This document shows, one piece after another, positions 8,984 through 16,997 of a DNA stretch of 44,142 nt; position 1 is the first letter of the stretch; each line of letters opens with the position of its first letter. The DNA lies in assembly GCA_016287765.1 (NCBI GenBank), contig JAEEWS010000020.1:1-44142 (forward strand), written 5' to 3'. Made by a program: the position numbers and the translations under genes. A model generated the notes under the pieces. That model was not told the origin of the DNA, searched no databases, and saw only the letters and a list, made by a program, of their open reading frames with translations. Source of the stretch: Lachnospiraceae bacterium. GTDB taxonomy: Bacteria; Bacillota_A; Clostridia; Lachnospirales; Lachnospiraceae.

Positions 8984-9400
8984 ATGTACACACATACGGT
9001 ACAATACTATGAAACAGACAAGATGGGGGTTACTCATCACTCCAATTACGTAAGATGGATGGAAGAAGCAAGGGTGGATTTCCTGGAAAAGAAGGGCTGG
9101 CCCTTTGCCAGACTTGAGGAGGAGGGCATAGTTTCTCCGGTCCTTTCCGTAAGCTGTAATTATAAAAAGCCTTCAAGGTTCTCCGATAAGGTGGATATCG
9201 AGGTTTCCGTGCTGGAATTCGGCGGAGTAAAACTGAGATTGGGCTATAAGATGTTCATGGGAGACACTTTGATCTGTGAAGGTGAAACGGGTCATGCTTT
9301 TGTTGATACAGAAGGCATTCCGTTGAGACTTAAAAAGAAGTTTCCGGACTTTTACGAAATGCTGGAAGAAGAATCAAATAAAACCGCCGACAGGGCATAG
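8984..9400 (+). CDS. Acyl-CoA thioesterase, YbgC/FadM-type hotdog fold
   Basis: A 138-residue 4-hydroxybenzoyl-CoA-thioesterase-like protein that should hydrolyse an acyl-CoA. The N-terminal motif YETDKMGVTHHSNYVRWMEEAR is the family signature; Asp11 corresponds to the catalytic aspartate, and the HHSNY segment lines the active site. The rest alternates strands as in a single hotdog domain. AAGGGGGAAGATC before ATG 8984 is a good ribosome binding site. It is the last + strand gene before a convergent pair sharing the terminator at 9404-9439. The acyl substrate is unknown. Confidence 0.85.
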   Translation: MYTHTVQYYETDKMGVTHHSNYVRWMEEARVDFLEKKGWPFARLEEEGIVSPVLSVSCNYKKPSRFSDKVDIEVSVLEFGGVKLRLGYKMFMGDTLICEGETGHAFVDTEGIPLRLKKKFPDFYEMLEEESNKTADRA

Positions 9401-9403
9401 ATC

Positions 9404-9439
9404 AAAAAAGCGTGAACCTTAAGGGGTCCACGCTTTAAT
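9404..9439. terminator. Bidirectional terminator between convergent genes
   Basis: The stem AAAGCGTG/CACGCTTT (9407-9414 with 9429-9436) is extended by AACC/GGGT-type pairs around a short loop, with A-rich and T-rich flanks, so it can serve both strands. Confidence 0.75.
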
Positions 9440-9440
9440 T

Positions 9441-10352
9441 CTATTCATTTGTCTGTTTTTTTGCCGATTTCCGTGGCTTACGGCTTTGTTTTGACCTGGG
9501 CTTGGAGTTTTGCTTTCCCTGCTGTTTGCCCTTGGGTTTGATCTGCTGCTTATCCTGAGCAGTGTTTTCGTTTTTTTGAGCTTTCATACTGTCCTGACGG
9601 TTTCTTATATTCACAACCTTATGAATATTGTCGGGACCAAGCTTTTCGTCCACATCGAAGATGTCTCTGTGGGCTTTGACAAAAGCCGAGAAACTGGAGT
9701 ATTTGTAGTTTCTGACATCGAAACCCGGAATGCTCTTTCTGATGGAATCTCCCACATTTGCAAGATTTTCCCAATCATCTTCAAGTACCGAAACGATCTT
9801 ATCCACAATGGCTTTTTCCGAAGGGATCTCGATAACCTTAGCTTCAACGGGGATCTCCTGAGACGGATCTTCCACGGGAGCAATGGGCAATTCGGGTTCT
9901 TTGGTCTTCACCGCACCGGCTTTAAAGAGAACATCCAGAAGCTTGAATTCGTTACAAGCCTGGGCAAGGGATTCGGGAGTTTTGGATTCTCCCATTCCTA
10001 TTATGTTCTTTCCGGATTCTTTGAGCCTGTATACAAGCTTGGTAAAATCCGAATCGCTGGTGACCAGGAAGAACACATCCACGATGTTGCGGTAAAGGAT
10101 ATCCATGGCATCGATGGTGAGAGCCTGATCGGCAATGCTCTTGTTGTTGGCATAGGAAAGCTGCAGCTCCGGTGTAATGCCGTATTTGGGCATTATGGGC
10201 ATCCACTGCCTTACGGTAGGGGAATTAATGGAGCCGTAGAGCTTGAACAGCGTGATATCACCGTACTTATCTGCCTCTTCTTTTATCAGTGAGGCATATT
10301 TCTGGGAGATATTATCACCGTCTATTAAGATTGCAATCCTTTTTTCGTCCAT
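9441..10352 (-). CDS. NYN-domain RNase-like protein with LOTUS (OST-HTH) domain
   Basis: A 303-residue protein with an N-terminal NYN (PIN-like) nuclease domain of the LabA/DUF88 type: IAILIDGDNIS (Asp11, Asp13) and FFLVTSDSDFTKLVYRL near 95-110 carry the acidic metal-binding residues. A second domain at about 178-245 (IVDKIVSVLEDDWENLANVG... FSAFVKAH) matches the LOTUS/OST-HTH winged-helix fold, which binds RNA in known proteins. The last 50 residues are very rich in Lys, Gln and Arg, which also suits nucleic-acid binding. It probably cleaves RNA, with unknown target. It lies 9 bp behind the OB-like lipoprotein gene and may share its promoter. Confidence 0.8.
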   Translation of the reverse strand: MDEKRIAILIDGDNISQKYASLIKEEADKYGDITLFKLYGSINSPTVRQWMPIMPKYGITPELQLSYANNKSIADQALTIDAMDILYRNIVDVFFLVTSDSDFTKLVYRLKESGKNIIGMGESKTPESLAQACNEFKLLDVLFKAGAVKTKEPELPIAPVEDPSQEIPVEAKVIEIPSEKAIVDKIVSVLEDDWENLANVGDSIRKSIPGFDVRNYKYSSFSAFVKAHRDIFDVDEKLGPDNIHKVVNIRNRQDSMKAQKNENTAQDKQQIKPKGKQQGKQNSKPRSKQSRKPRKSAKKQTNE

Positions 10353-10361
10353 TGGCAGCTC

Positions 10362-11075
10362 TTACTTGGAAATAACTTTTGTGATATGGGGCTGTGCTCC
10401 GTTGTACCAGTACAGGAAACCTTCGATATCGATCTTATCGCCTGCCTTAAGAGCCTCAACAGCCTTATAGGTTTCGGAGTTCTTGTCGCAGAGATAGGAT
10501 TCGACAACCATTGTGTACTCTGTTCCGTTGAGATCCACTTTTAAGTAAAGGTCGTCGCCCTGAGATCCAGAACCGTCCCACTTATAGGTGGCGGGAGAAT
10601 TAACCTTGAGTCCCTTAACAGCGATCTTCTGATTGATCTTCTCTGCAAGGGCATCGGTTCCGTAGATGCTTGTAACGTCTGTAGCGGGTGCAACATAGGT
10701 GCTCTTGGAATTGTAGATCTCAAGAGAGCAGTCGGTGATCTCCACTTCGCCTGCCCATTCGGACTTATAACCCTTTACACGGATAAGTGTGCCGGGAACG
10801 AGCTTGTCGTAAACGTCCTTGGAGCATTTGCACTCATAAAGGAAATATCCGCCGTCCTGATCCTGGGTGTAAACTGTAGCAACGCCCTGACCGTCCTTTT
10901 CCCACCAGGATTGTGCAGCCTGGAAGTAAGTGTAAACGGTTACTTCACTGTCAAGTGCGGCAGCGGTGTACTGTGCATAGGTCATTCCGTCTTCCGGAAG
11001 TGTGAACTTGGATCCGCATGCGGCAAGGGAAACTACCATTGCGGCAGCCAGGATCATTGATAAAACTTTCTTCAT
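10362..11075 (-). CDS. Secreted lipoprotein with OB-fold-like repeats
   Basis: A 237-residue lipoprotein with a signal ending in the lipobox LAAC (MKKVLSMILAAAMVVSLAACG). The mature part has two similar segments: SEVTVYTYFQAAQSWWE...TLIRVKGYKSEWAGEVEITDCSLEI and KIAVKGLKVN...DKIDIEGFLYWYNGAQPHITKVI. This order of strands resembles OB-fold (bacterial nucleic-acid-binding or YgiW-type) proteins. The function is unknown. Start choice: TGGAGG lies 5 nt before the ATG at 11075, while the ATG at 11087 overlaps that site and adds only four residues before the signal. Its promoter is at 11136-11164 and a palindrome lies in the leader. Confidence 0.68.
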   Translation of the reverse strand: MKKVLSMILAAAMVVSLAACGSKFTLPEDGMTYAQYTAAALDSEVTVYTYFQAAQSWWEKDGQGVATVYTQDQDGGYFLYECKCSKDVYDKLVPGTLIRVKGYKSEWAGEVEITDCSLEIYNSKSTYVAPATDVTSIYGTDALAEKINQKIAVKGLKVNSPATYKWDGSGSQGDDLYLKVDLNGTEYTMVVESYLCDKNSETYKAVEALKAGDKIDIEGFLYWYNGAQPHITKVISK

Positions 11076-11094
11076 ATTAGCCTCCATTTGTAGG

Positions 11095-11118
11095 TTTTAC
11101 CGTAACGGTACGGTAAAA
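11095..11118. promoter_or_regulatory. Operator-like palindrome in the lipoprotein leader
   Basis: TTTTACCGT (11095-11103) and ACGGTAAAA (11110-11118) are perfect inverted repeats with a 6-nt centre. The site lies between the promoter and the start codon, so it could be a repressor site or an mRNA hairpin. Confidence 0.5.
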
Positions 11119-11135
11119 ATTAAAAGTTCGCGCAC

Positions 11136-11164
11136 ATTATACTCTAAGGAAAAGATAATGGCAA
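11136..11164 (-). promoter_or_regulatory. Sigma-A promoter of the lipoprotein gene
   Basis: On the minus strand, TTGCCA (11159-11164), a 17-nt spacer and a consensus TATAAT (11136-11141). Confidence 0.75.
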
Positions 11165-11202
11165 GAATAAAATGATCTGTAAAGATCTTATTCTTCGTGA
11201 AT

Positions 11203-12801
11203 TCAGTGCCGGTTCTTCCGTTTTTTAAGGTATCTGCCCCAAAATACAGCGATGATGATGACCCAGGCGCCGGCAAGGACGCTTAAGAGAAGCACCGAAG
11301 TGCCCGGGAGAGAACCCAGCTCCGTGGGCTCCGCGCCGTTAATGGTCTTCATCTGATCCAGACGGTAAAGGGAATTTACGTCTTTGTAGAGTTTGTTTAC
11401 AAAAGCCTCATCAAAGGTATTGCCTCGTCTAACTCCCTTGACCGTATTTTCTATAAGGGCTCCGGCCGCTTCTCTTAAGGATGCGGATCCGTTAAAGACA
11501 GGGGTTATAAAGGTGTTATCCATGTTATCCAAAAGGATCTTTGCTGCCTTTATCTTTACTTCGTAATGGACGGTATCGTCCTCTCCCATACGGGCCAGAT
11601 AATCCTTATAGGCTGCGGACTCCTGAGCCTTAAGAGTGACGGGTACATAGCCCTCGGTCTGGGAATAGGCTGTCTGTACTTCATCGGTCAAAAGGAACTG
11701 GGCAAAGAGCCAGGAAGCCATGACTTCTCCCGGGTCTTCTGCGTTAAATAAGCATATGCTGGGTCCCTGGGATATCATTTTCGGATGGTCGGGATCGAAC
11801 TGGGGCATTACCATGACCTCGGTCTCAAAATCCCTCATCTGATCCGCGCTTATGTCATGAAGCGGAGCGGCTGAGCCTATCCAGGTGGCGCCTGCTGTGG
11901 AATCCACCGCAAAGATACACTGGTTGGCGTTTAGGAAGTTTCCCGGATAGCTGGAGATCTTAAAGGTGGAAAAAGCCTTGGATCTTCCGTGGATCGAAAC
12001 CTCCTTAAGGATCTCTGTTGTACTGTCGTTAAAGATCATTATATTTCCGGAATCATCGGAATAGCCCGCATCCAGCTGTTTAAGCATGGTGATCATCATG
12101 TTGTCGGTGGATTTGTAGATAAAGGGGATCAAAACGTTCTGACCGTTGACCTTGTAAGTACCGTCCCCGTTCTGCTCCAGGGCTTTTTCCGAAACCTCCC
12201 AGATAAAGTCCCAGGTGAGCTTATCGGGTAAGTCTATGCCCATATTGTCCAGCAGGGTCTTGTTTATGTAACAGGCCTCGGTGGAGCGCATGAAGGGCAG
12301 GGCATACTGTTTGTCATCCAGCACGCCTTCTGCCAGGAACTGAGGTACTACCTGAGAAAGGGAAGGAGAATCAAACCTGACTTTGCTTCCGCCAAGACCG
12401 TATTCGGGATCTGCTATCAGATCGTCCAGAGGGACCACCACGTTCCTGCCCGTCATATAGGTGGCTATATGGTCAGGGTAGGTGATGCACACATTGGGAG
12501 TGGTGCCTGTGGAGATATTGGTGATAACGTCGTTGTATATGGCGGCATAATCGGTGTAAAGCCTTAAGTTGACCGTAATATTGGGGTAGAGCTCATTAAA
12601 AGCCTCAACCGCTTCGTTGTAGATCGCCACCTGACGCTTGTTGGTGTCGTTCTTGGCCCAAAAAGTGATCTCGTAGGGTTTGGAAGTGTCAAAATCTTCG
12701 GGGATAACAAAGCTCTCCTGCTGACGGGAACCGTGACAGCCGCCGGTGAATAGCAGGGCACAGAGAGTAAGGGTGCCGATGATAAAATGAGGTCTTTTCA
12801 T
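11203..12801 (-). CDS. Extracellular sugar-binding protein (family 1) with C-terminal membrane helix
   Basis: A 532-residue solute-binding protein of a carbohydrate ABC importer. The N-terminus is a lipoprotein signal with lipobox TGGC (Cys22). The mature part starts with YEITFWAKNDTNKRQVAIYNEAVEAFNELYPNI, the usual opening of family 1 binding proteins, followed by the TTPNVCITYPDH and LPFMRSTEACYINKTLLDNMG regions. Unusually, it ends in a membrane helix (LLLSVLAGAWVIIIAVFWG) and a basic tail KKRKNRH at about 505-532, so the protein may be anchored at both ends. Its start overlaps the upstream permease by 4 bp (ATGA), so translation is coupled. No ATPase gene is nearby; a shared MsmX-type ATPase is likely. 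Confidence 0.85.
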   Translation of the reverse strand: MKRPHFIIGTLTLCALLFTGGCHGSRQQESFVIPEDFDTSKPYEITFWAKNDTNKRQVAIYNEAVEAFNELYPNITVNLRLYTDYAAIYNDVITNISTGTTPNVCITYPDHIATYMTGRNVVVPLDDLIADPEYGLGGSKVRFDSPSLSQVVPQFLAEGVLDDKQYALPFMRSTEACYINKTLLDNMGIDLPDKLTWDFIWEVSEKALEQNGDGTYKVNGQNVLIPFIYKSTDNMMITMLKQLDAGYSDDSGNIMIFNDSTTEILKEVSIHGRSKAFSTFKISSYPGNFLNANQCIFAVDSTAGATWIGSAAPLHDISADQMRDFETEVMVMPQFDPDHPKMISQGPSICLFNAEDPGEVMASWLFAQFLLTDEVQTAYSQTEGYVPVTLKAQESAAYKDYLARMGEDDTVHYEVKIKAAKILLDNMDNTFITPVFNGSASLREAAGALIENTVKGVRRGNTFDEAFVNKLYKDVNSLYRLDQMKTINGAEPTELGSLPGTSVLLLSVLAGAWVIIIAVFWGRYLKKRKNRH

Positions 12802-13667
12802 CCCTTTGTACCTCCTCTCGCAACCCCCGCCATTATCTTTTTGCGGAATATAAGGAACAGTACGATGAGAGGCAGGGAGATCACCACCACCGCCGCCATC
12901 ATAGCAGGGATGTTTTCACGTCCCATTCCGTTTTCACGAAGCTCCTGGATGCCGTTGGAAACCAGGAAATAGTCGGGATCGTCGGTGATGAGTCTGGGCC
13001 ACACATAGGAGTTCCAGCATTCAATGACCTTAAGGATGATGATGGTAATGATGGTTGGACGGCACATGGGAACCATGACTTTAAGAAGATAGCGCATGTC
13101 TTTGGTACCGTCCACCTTTGCAGCCCAATAGAGTTCATCGGGTATGGCGGCAAAGTTTTCCTTTAAAAGATAAATGTAAAATACGGATGCGGCGGAAGGG
13201 AGGATCAGGCCCCAAAAGGTGTTCCTCATGTTCAGATCCGTAATGGTTACGAAGTTGGTGATGATCACCAGTTCGTTGGGAATCATCATAAGGGACAGGA
13301 AAAGGGTGAAGAGAAGATCTCTTCCCTTAAACCTAAGCCTTGCAAAGGCAAAGGCCGAAAGCACGGCTATCACCAGCATGAGAAATGTGGTGGCAAGGGT
13401 ATAGACGAGGGTGTTTAAAAGATATCTTCCCAGGGATATGGCGGTAAATACATTGGAAAAGTTGGCAAGTGTAGGGGGGATAGCCAGAAACCTCGGGATG
13501 TATTCCGCGTTATAGGACGCATAGCTTTTAAAGGAAGTCAGGATCATCCAGTAAAAGGGGAAGATGACCAGCAATGCCCAAAGGGTCAATCCCATATAGA
13601 TAAAGACGTTTGTCACGGCTTTTTTCTTTTTTTCCGTATCTTTTACGTCTGAATAAGTATTATCCAC
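12798..13667 (-). CDS. Carbohydrate ABC transporter permease, MalG type
   Basis: A 289-residue inner permease with about six membrane helices. The EAA-type coupling loop is seen as ELYWAAKVDGTKDMRYLLKVMVPMCRPT, which docks onto the ATPase. The C-terminus IFRKKIMAGVARGGTKG matches the MalG-type ending (…GAxKG). I chose GTG 13667 because AGGAGG lies 7 nt before it; the ATG at 13688 lies upstream of that site and has none of its own. It sits between the other permease and the binding-protein gene, with a 4-bp overlap to the latter, in a three-gene operon read leftward. Confidence 0.88.
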   Translation of the reverse strand: MDNTYSDVKDTEKKKKAVTNVFIYMGLTLWALLVIFPFYWMILTSFKSYASYNAEYIPRFLAIPPTLANFSNVFTAISLGRYLLNTLVYTLATTFLMLVIAVLSAFAFARLRFKGRDLLFTLFLSLMMIPNELVIITNFVTITDLNMRNTFWGLILPSAASVFYIYLLKENFAAIPDELYWAAKVDGTKDMRYLLKVMVPMCRPTIITIIILKVIECWNSYVWPRLITDDPDYFLVSNGIQELRENGMGRENIPAMMAAVVVISLPLIVLFLIFRKKIMAGVARGGTKG

Positions 13668-13707
13668 AAAAAAACCTCCTGTGTTCATAAAGGGTTACGG
13701 CTTAAGA

Positions 13708-14598
13708 TCAATAATGGACATGTTTCCGGCTGACCAGAAGATTTATGCAGGTGATGGTCATGATGATGGCAAAGAGGATGATGGCTGCCGCAGATGCAAA
13801 GGAAGGGAAGCCTCCGCCTGTTCCGTAGAGCATGTCATACACATAACCGACTATAGTGTTCATTCCCGCCGAATTAAGGTCCGTTCCGAAGATGGCCACC
13901 TCGTCGCTGTAGGCCTTAAACGCTCCGATAAAGCCTGTGATTATAAGATAGAAGACGGTGGGACTGATCATGGGAAGTGTGATCTTTCTGAAGAGTCTTC
14001 CCGGAGGGGTTCCGTCCACCCGGGCGGCATTGTAATAGATCTCGTCCACGGATGCTATGGCTGATGTGAGCAGCAGGATCTTAAAGGGAAGCACCACCCA
14101 TATGGTATAAAAGCACATAACGAACATTTTTGCCCAGTAGGGGCCGTCGATAAAATCTATGGCTCCCGCTCCGAAAAGCTTGATGATCATATTTACGAGA
14201 CCGTCGGTATAAGCGGTCTTTTTGAAAAGTATCATGAAAACCAGACCCACGGCCAGTGTGTTGGTGACGTAGGGCAGGAAAAATAGGGTCTGATAAAGCT
14301 CGCGCAGCTTTTTGATCCGGCTTAAGCCCAGGGAGATCATAAGTGCCAAAAAGGTGGATATGGGAACGGTGATGATAACTATGATAAATGTATTCCGGAC
14401 AGCCTGAAGAAAATAGGTGTCGTGAAGAACGTAGGAAAAATTGTACAGCCCTGTACCGTAATAGCTTTGGGAAGCAAAATCAAATCCCTCTTCAAAGGAA
14501 TAGATGAGAACGTCTGCCAAAGGGTAGACCATAAAGATGCCCAGGAAAAGGATCCCGGGTAAGAGATAAAGCCAAGCTTTTTTATTATTATCTTCCAT
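13708..14598 (-). CDS. Carbohydrate ABC transporter permease, MalF/UgpA type
   Basis: A 296-residue permease, first gene of the leftward sugar-import operon. It opens with WLYLLPGILFLGIFMVYPLADVLIYSF, typical of MalF/UgpA-type subunits without the long MalF extension. The coupling loop is EIYYNAARVDGTPPGRLFRKITLPMISP. It forms the channel with the neighbouring MalG-type permease. Start choice: AGAGGAAATAT precedes the ATG at 14598, and MEDNNKKAWLYLLPG is a normal N-terminus; the frame extends 52 codons further upstream into the promoter region with no family resemblance. The substrate is unknown but should be an oligosaccharide or sugar. Confidence 0.88.
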   Translation of the reverse strand: MEDNNKKAWLYLLPGILFLGIFMVYPLADVLIYSFEEGFDFASQSYYGTGLYNFSYVLHDTYFLQAVRNTFIIVIITVPISTFLALMISLGLSRIKKLRELYQTLFFLPYVTNTLAVGLVFMILFKKTAYTDGLVNMIIKLFGAGAIDFIDGPYWAKMFVMCFYTIWVVLPFKILLLTSAIASVDEIYYNAARVDGTPPGRLFRKITLPMISPTVFYLIITGFIGAFKAYSDEVAIFGTDLNSAGMNTIVGYVYDMLYGTGGGFPSFASAAAIILFAIIMTITCINLLVSRKHVHY

Positions 14599-14650
14599 AT
14601 ATTTCCTCTGCTTTTTGATCATTTGGCCGGGTAAGCCGTGCAACACCCTT

Positions 14651-14679
14651 ATAATACTACCGAACGGGGAAACACGCAA
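14651..14679 (-). promoter_or_regulatory. Candidate promoter of the leftward sugar operon
   Basis: On the minus strand, TTGCGT (14674-14679), a 17-nt spacer and TATTAT (14651-14656), about 50 bp before the permease start. The remainder of the 330-bp gap 14599-14929 is AT-rich and holds the palindrome below. Confidence 0.45.
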
Positions 14680-14814
14680 TGAAAACGTACATGTAAAAAC
14701 TGCTTTTTGGATTTTATCCTGCGGGAGAATATTAGAAAAGTATACAAAATGCACAAAAAATAGTAATTTTTGAGAGTGTATTTGTGCATGTTGGTAAAAA
14801 AATTACGTCTTGAT

Positions 14815-14827
14815 GTAAATTATTTAC
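14815..14827. promoter_or_regulatory. Palindrome in the divergent sugar/lipoprotein gap
   Basis: GTAAAT-T-ATTTAC is a perfect 13-bp palindrome. The surrounding bases hold further TTACGT/TTTACG copies (14801-14834), and TTTATA at 14845 may be a -10 for the rightward gene. It is operator-like; the binding protein is unknown. Confidence 0.4.
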
Positions 14828-14929
14828 GTTTACTTTATACAAAATTTATAAGAGAATAAAATCCGTTAAGAGGACATAAAGAAATGACTCTTAAAAGATC
14901 ATCCCGAGAAGGAAAAGGAGGAAACGGCA

Positions 14930-15478
14930 ATGAGAAAAAGGACAGGGATCATCGGGCTTGCACTTACGGCACTTATCCTGATCTCAGGCTGTGGAAACTC
15001 CGTATCCGCCGGAACGGCCGTAGGAGCGTATGCAGGCAAGTGGGCTTACAATCATGATGTTGAAAAGACAGCATTGGTGATAAACGATGAAGGCACCGCA
15101 AAACTGGACGGCAAGAAATATACCTGTACCGCAGAGGATGACATGGTGATCCTTCAGAATGACAAGGGTGAATCGGTGAAGGTGGTTTTTAAGGACGATG
15201 AGGATGACATCCTTGTTTACAAGCCTACATTCTACACCAGAGAGAGCGGTACGGAAGGCATTGTGGGGAGATGGATCTGCGATAAATGGAGCTTTGAATT
15301 TACCGAAGCGGGGACTTTTCTTGAGGATGGGTATTTTCCCGGATATTACGCGGTAAATGAAGAAGAATCCGTCATAGTCCTGATCTACAATGACATGTTT
15401 GAAAACACGATCATACCCTACAGTCTGACGGAGGAAGGCCTTTGCCTTGACTATCCCTGGGAGATGGTCAGGAAATAA
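14930..15478 (+). CDS. Small lipoprotein of unknown function
   Basis: A 182-residue protein with a lipoprotein signal (lipobox ISGC, Cys21). The mature part is beta-rich and has two related segments beginning YAGKWAYNHDVEKTALVINDEGTAKL and IVGRWICDKWSFEFTEAGTFLEDG. This is the 'GxW…L.F..dGt' pattern common in lipocalin-like or DUF5640-type small surface proteins. No function is known. AAGGAGGAAACGGCA precedes ATG 14930. It stands alone ahead of the second sugar importer with a 173-bp gap that holds a hairpin. Confidence 0.6.
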   Translation: MRKRTGIIGLALTALILISGCGNSVSAGTAVGAYAGKWAYNHDVEKTALVINDEGTAKLDGKKYTCTAEDDMVILQNDKGESVKVVFKDDEDDILVYKPTFYTRESGTEGIVGRWICDKWSFEFTEAGTFLEDGYFPGYYAVNEEESVIVLIYNDMFENTIIPYSLTEEGLCLDYPWEMVRK

Positions 15479-15493
15479 AACGGATTTATGATC

Positions 15494-15535
15494 GGGGCAG
15501 ATATGAAAAGCAGAGCTTTTCGGGTAGGGCTGCCC
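15494..15535 (+). other. Nested hairpin between lipoprotein and sugar-importer genes
   Basis: GAAAAGC (15505-15511) pairs with GCTTTTC (15515-15521), enclosed by GGGCAG (15495-15500) and CTGCCC (15530-15535). No clear T run follows, so a terminator is doubtful. Further on, GGCC-TGAAAC-GGCC near 15608 forms another small hairpin before the AGGAGG of the next gene. Confidence 0.4.
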
Positions 15536-15651
15536 GGGTCAAAAAATAAATCACAGCCCGTTAATCAAATGAAGCAGGTACCGCTTCAGAGAGAGAAAGG
15601 GTACATGGCCTGAAACGGCCGCAAAAACTTTATATTTTATTAGGAGGTATT

Positions 15652-16908
15652 ATGAAGAGAAGACTTATCGCATTGGCTCTGGCCGCAGTTATGGTTCTCT
15701 CCGCAGCAGGTTGCGGAAACGGCGGAAGCAAGGGCAAGACAAAACTCGAGATGTGGTGTATCGCTACGGAGTCCGACTCCAACCGCAAGTCCTATGAAAA
15801 GGCTATAGCTGACGTTACGGCAGCTCATCCTGAGATCGAGTTTACCTGGGAGGCATTTGAGAACCAGTCATACAAGACAAAGATCAAAGCAGCAGTGGCA
15901 GCTGATGAAATGCCCGACATCTTCTTCACATGGTCATGTGCATTCCTTGGCGATTTCGTTGAAGCAGGACGTGTTTACTGCCTCGATGACGAGTACAAGA
16001 ACTGGTCAAAAGAGCTGGATGTGAAGATGCTTACAAACTCCACATATAACGGAAAGCATTACGGTATTCCTCTTACAATGAACATCGTAGGTCTTTTCGC
16101 TAACATGGATCTTCTTAAGCAGGTTGGCTACACAGAGGTTCCCGGAACTTACAAAGAGTTCATCGAGTGCTGTGACAAGCTGGTTAAGAAGGGAATCATC
16201 CCCTTCGGATGCGCAGGTAAGGAAACATGGTGCGTTACAGAGTACCTTGAGTCCGTTATCGAGAAGAGTGCAGGCGCAGAAGTTCTTAATGACATCTTCC
16301 TCGGAAAGTCCACATGGAACAACAAGGACGTGGCAGACGCCGTTGATACATTCCAGGGTATGGTTACAAAGGGATACTTCGATCCCAACGGTATGGCTCT
16401 CGGAAACGATGAAGTTAAGGCTAACTTCATGAAGGGCAAATACGCTTTCTATATGAACGGAACATGGAACTGCGCAGACTTCGCGAACAATGCCGATTTC
16501 TTCCCGAAGGTAAAGGTTGCTGAGTTCCCTGTTATCAATGCAGACAAGTCTCAGCTGGGACAGCTCATCGGTGGTCCTTCGGATACACTTGCTGTTGCTA
16601 AGAGCAGCAAGAATGCGAAGAAAGCTGCAGCTTTCGCATTTGAACTCGGTAAGGAGATCTGCCATTACGGTTATCTTGACGGATGCGGACTTCCCGCTTG
16701 GACACCTTACTATGATACATCTTCCGTTAACGGTCTTACACGTTCCGTTGCAGACATCGTAGCAAACTCCAATTTCATGGTACTCTTCGGTGATACTGCT
16801 CAGAACGCAGATTCCGCAAACATCTACCTTTCTTATGTTGAGAAGGTATACGGATGCCAGATCGACGGTAAGGGCTTCATCGCCGGACTTGCTAAAGACA
16901 TTAAGTAA
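15652..16908 (+). CDS. Extracellular sugar-binding protein (family 1), lipoprotein
   Basis: A 418-residue lipoprotein binding a sugar outside the cell for ABC import. The signal ends in the lipobox AAGC (Cys21). The typical family 1 elements follow: KLEMWCIATESDSNRKSYEKAIADVTAAHPEIEF, PDIFFTWSCAFLGDF, GIPLTMNIVGLFANMDLL and FMKGKYAFYMNGTWN. AGGAGGTATT before ATG 15652 is a strong ribosome binding site, and codon use looks more biased than in neighbours, consistent with high expression. A hairpin after it (16942-16983) should reduce read-through into the permeases. The substrate cannot be read. Confidence 0.9.
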   Translation: MKRRLIALALAAVMVLSAAGCGNGGSKGKTKLEMWCIATESDSNRKSYEKAIADVTAAHPEIEFTWEAFENQSYKTKIKAAVAADEMPDIFFTWSCAFLGDFVEAGRVYCLDDEYKNWSKELDVKMLTNSTYNGKHYGIPLTMNIVGLFANMDLLKQVGYTEVPGTYKEFIECCDKLVKKGIIPFGCAGKETWCVTEYLESVIEKSAGAEVLNDIFLGKSTWNNKDVADAVDTFQGMVTKGYFDPNGMALGNDEVKANFMKGKYAFYMNGTWNCADFANNADFFPKVKVAEFPVINADKSQLGQLIGGPSDTLAVAKSSKNAKKAAAFAFELGKEICHYGYLDGCGLPAWTPYYDTSSVNGLTRSVADIVANSNFMVLFGDTAQNADSANIYLSYVEKVYGCQIDGKGFIAGLAKDIK

Positions 16909-16941
16909 TTTTCATCTTCAATTTTTCTCCAATTAACGGGG

Positions 16942-16985
16942 CGGCCTTTCCCTATAATAAAATATAGGAAAAGGCCGTTTTTTAA
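16942..16985 (+). terminator. Partial terminator between binding protein and permease genes
   Basis: CGGCCTTTCCCTATA (16942-16956) pairs with TATAGGAAAAGGCCG (16963-16977) with one mismatch, followed by a T run. It probably lets some transcripts through, giving more binding protein than permease. Confidence 0.85.
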
Positions 16986-16997
16986 AGGAAGATCATT

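Noticed and set aside
9510..10292. Plus-strand open frame of 260 codons opposite the NYN gene
   Set aside because: The NYN and LOTUS motifs on the other strand are clear; this frame has no domain and no ribosome binding site.
14674..14700. CcpA (cre) site upstream of the leftward sugar operon
   Set aside because: TGTACGTTTTCA is two bases too short to fit the cre consensus.
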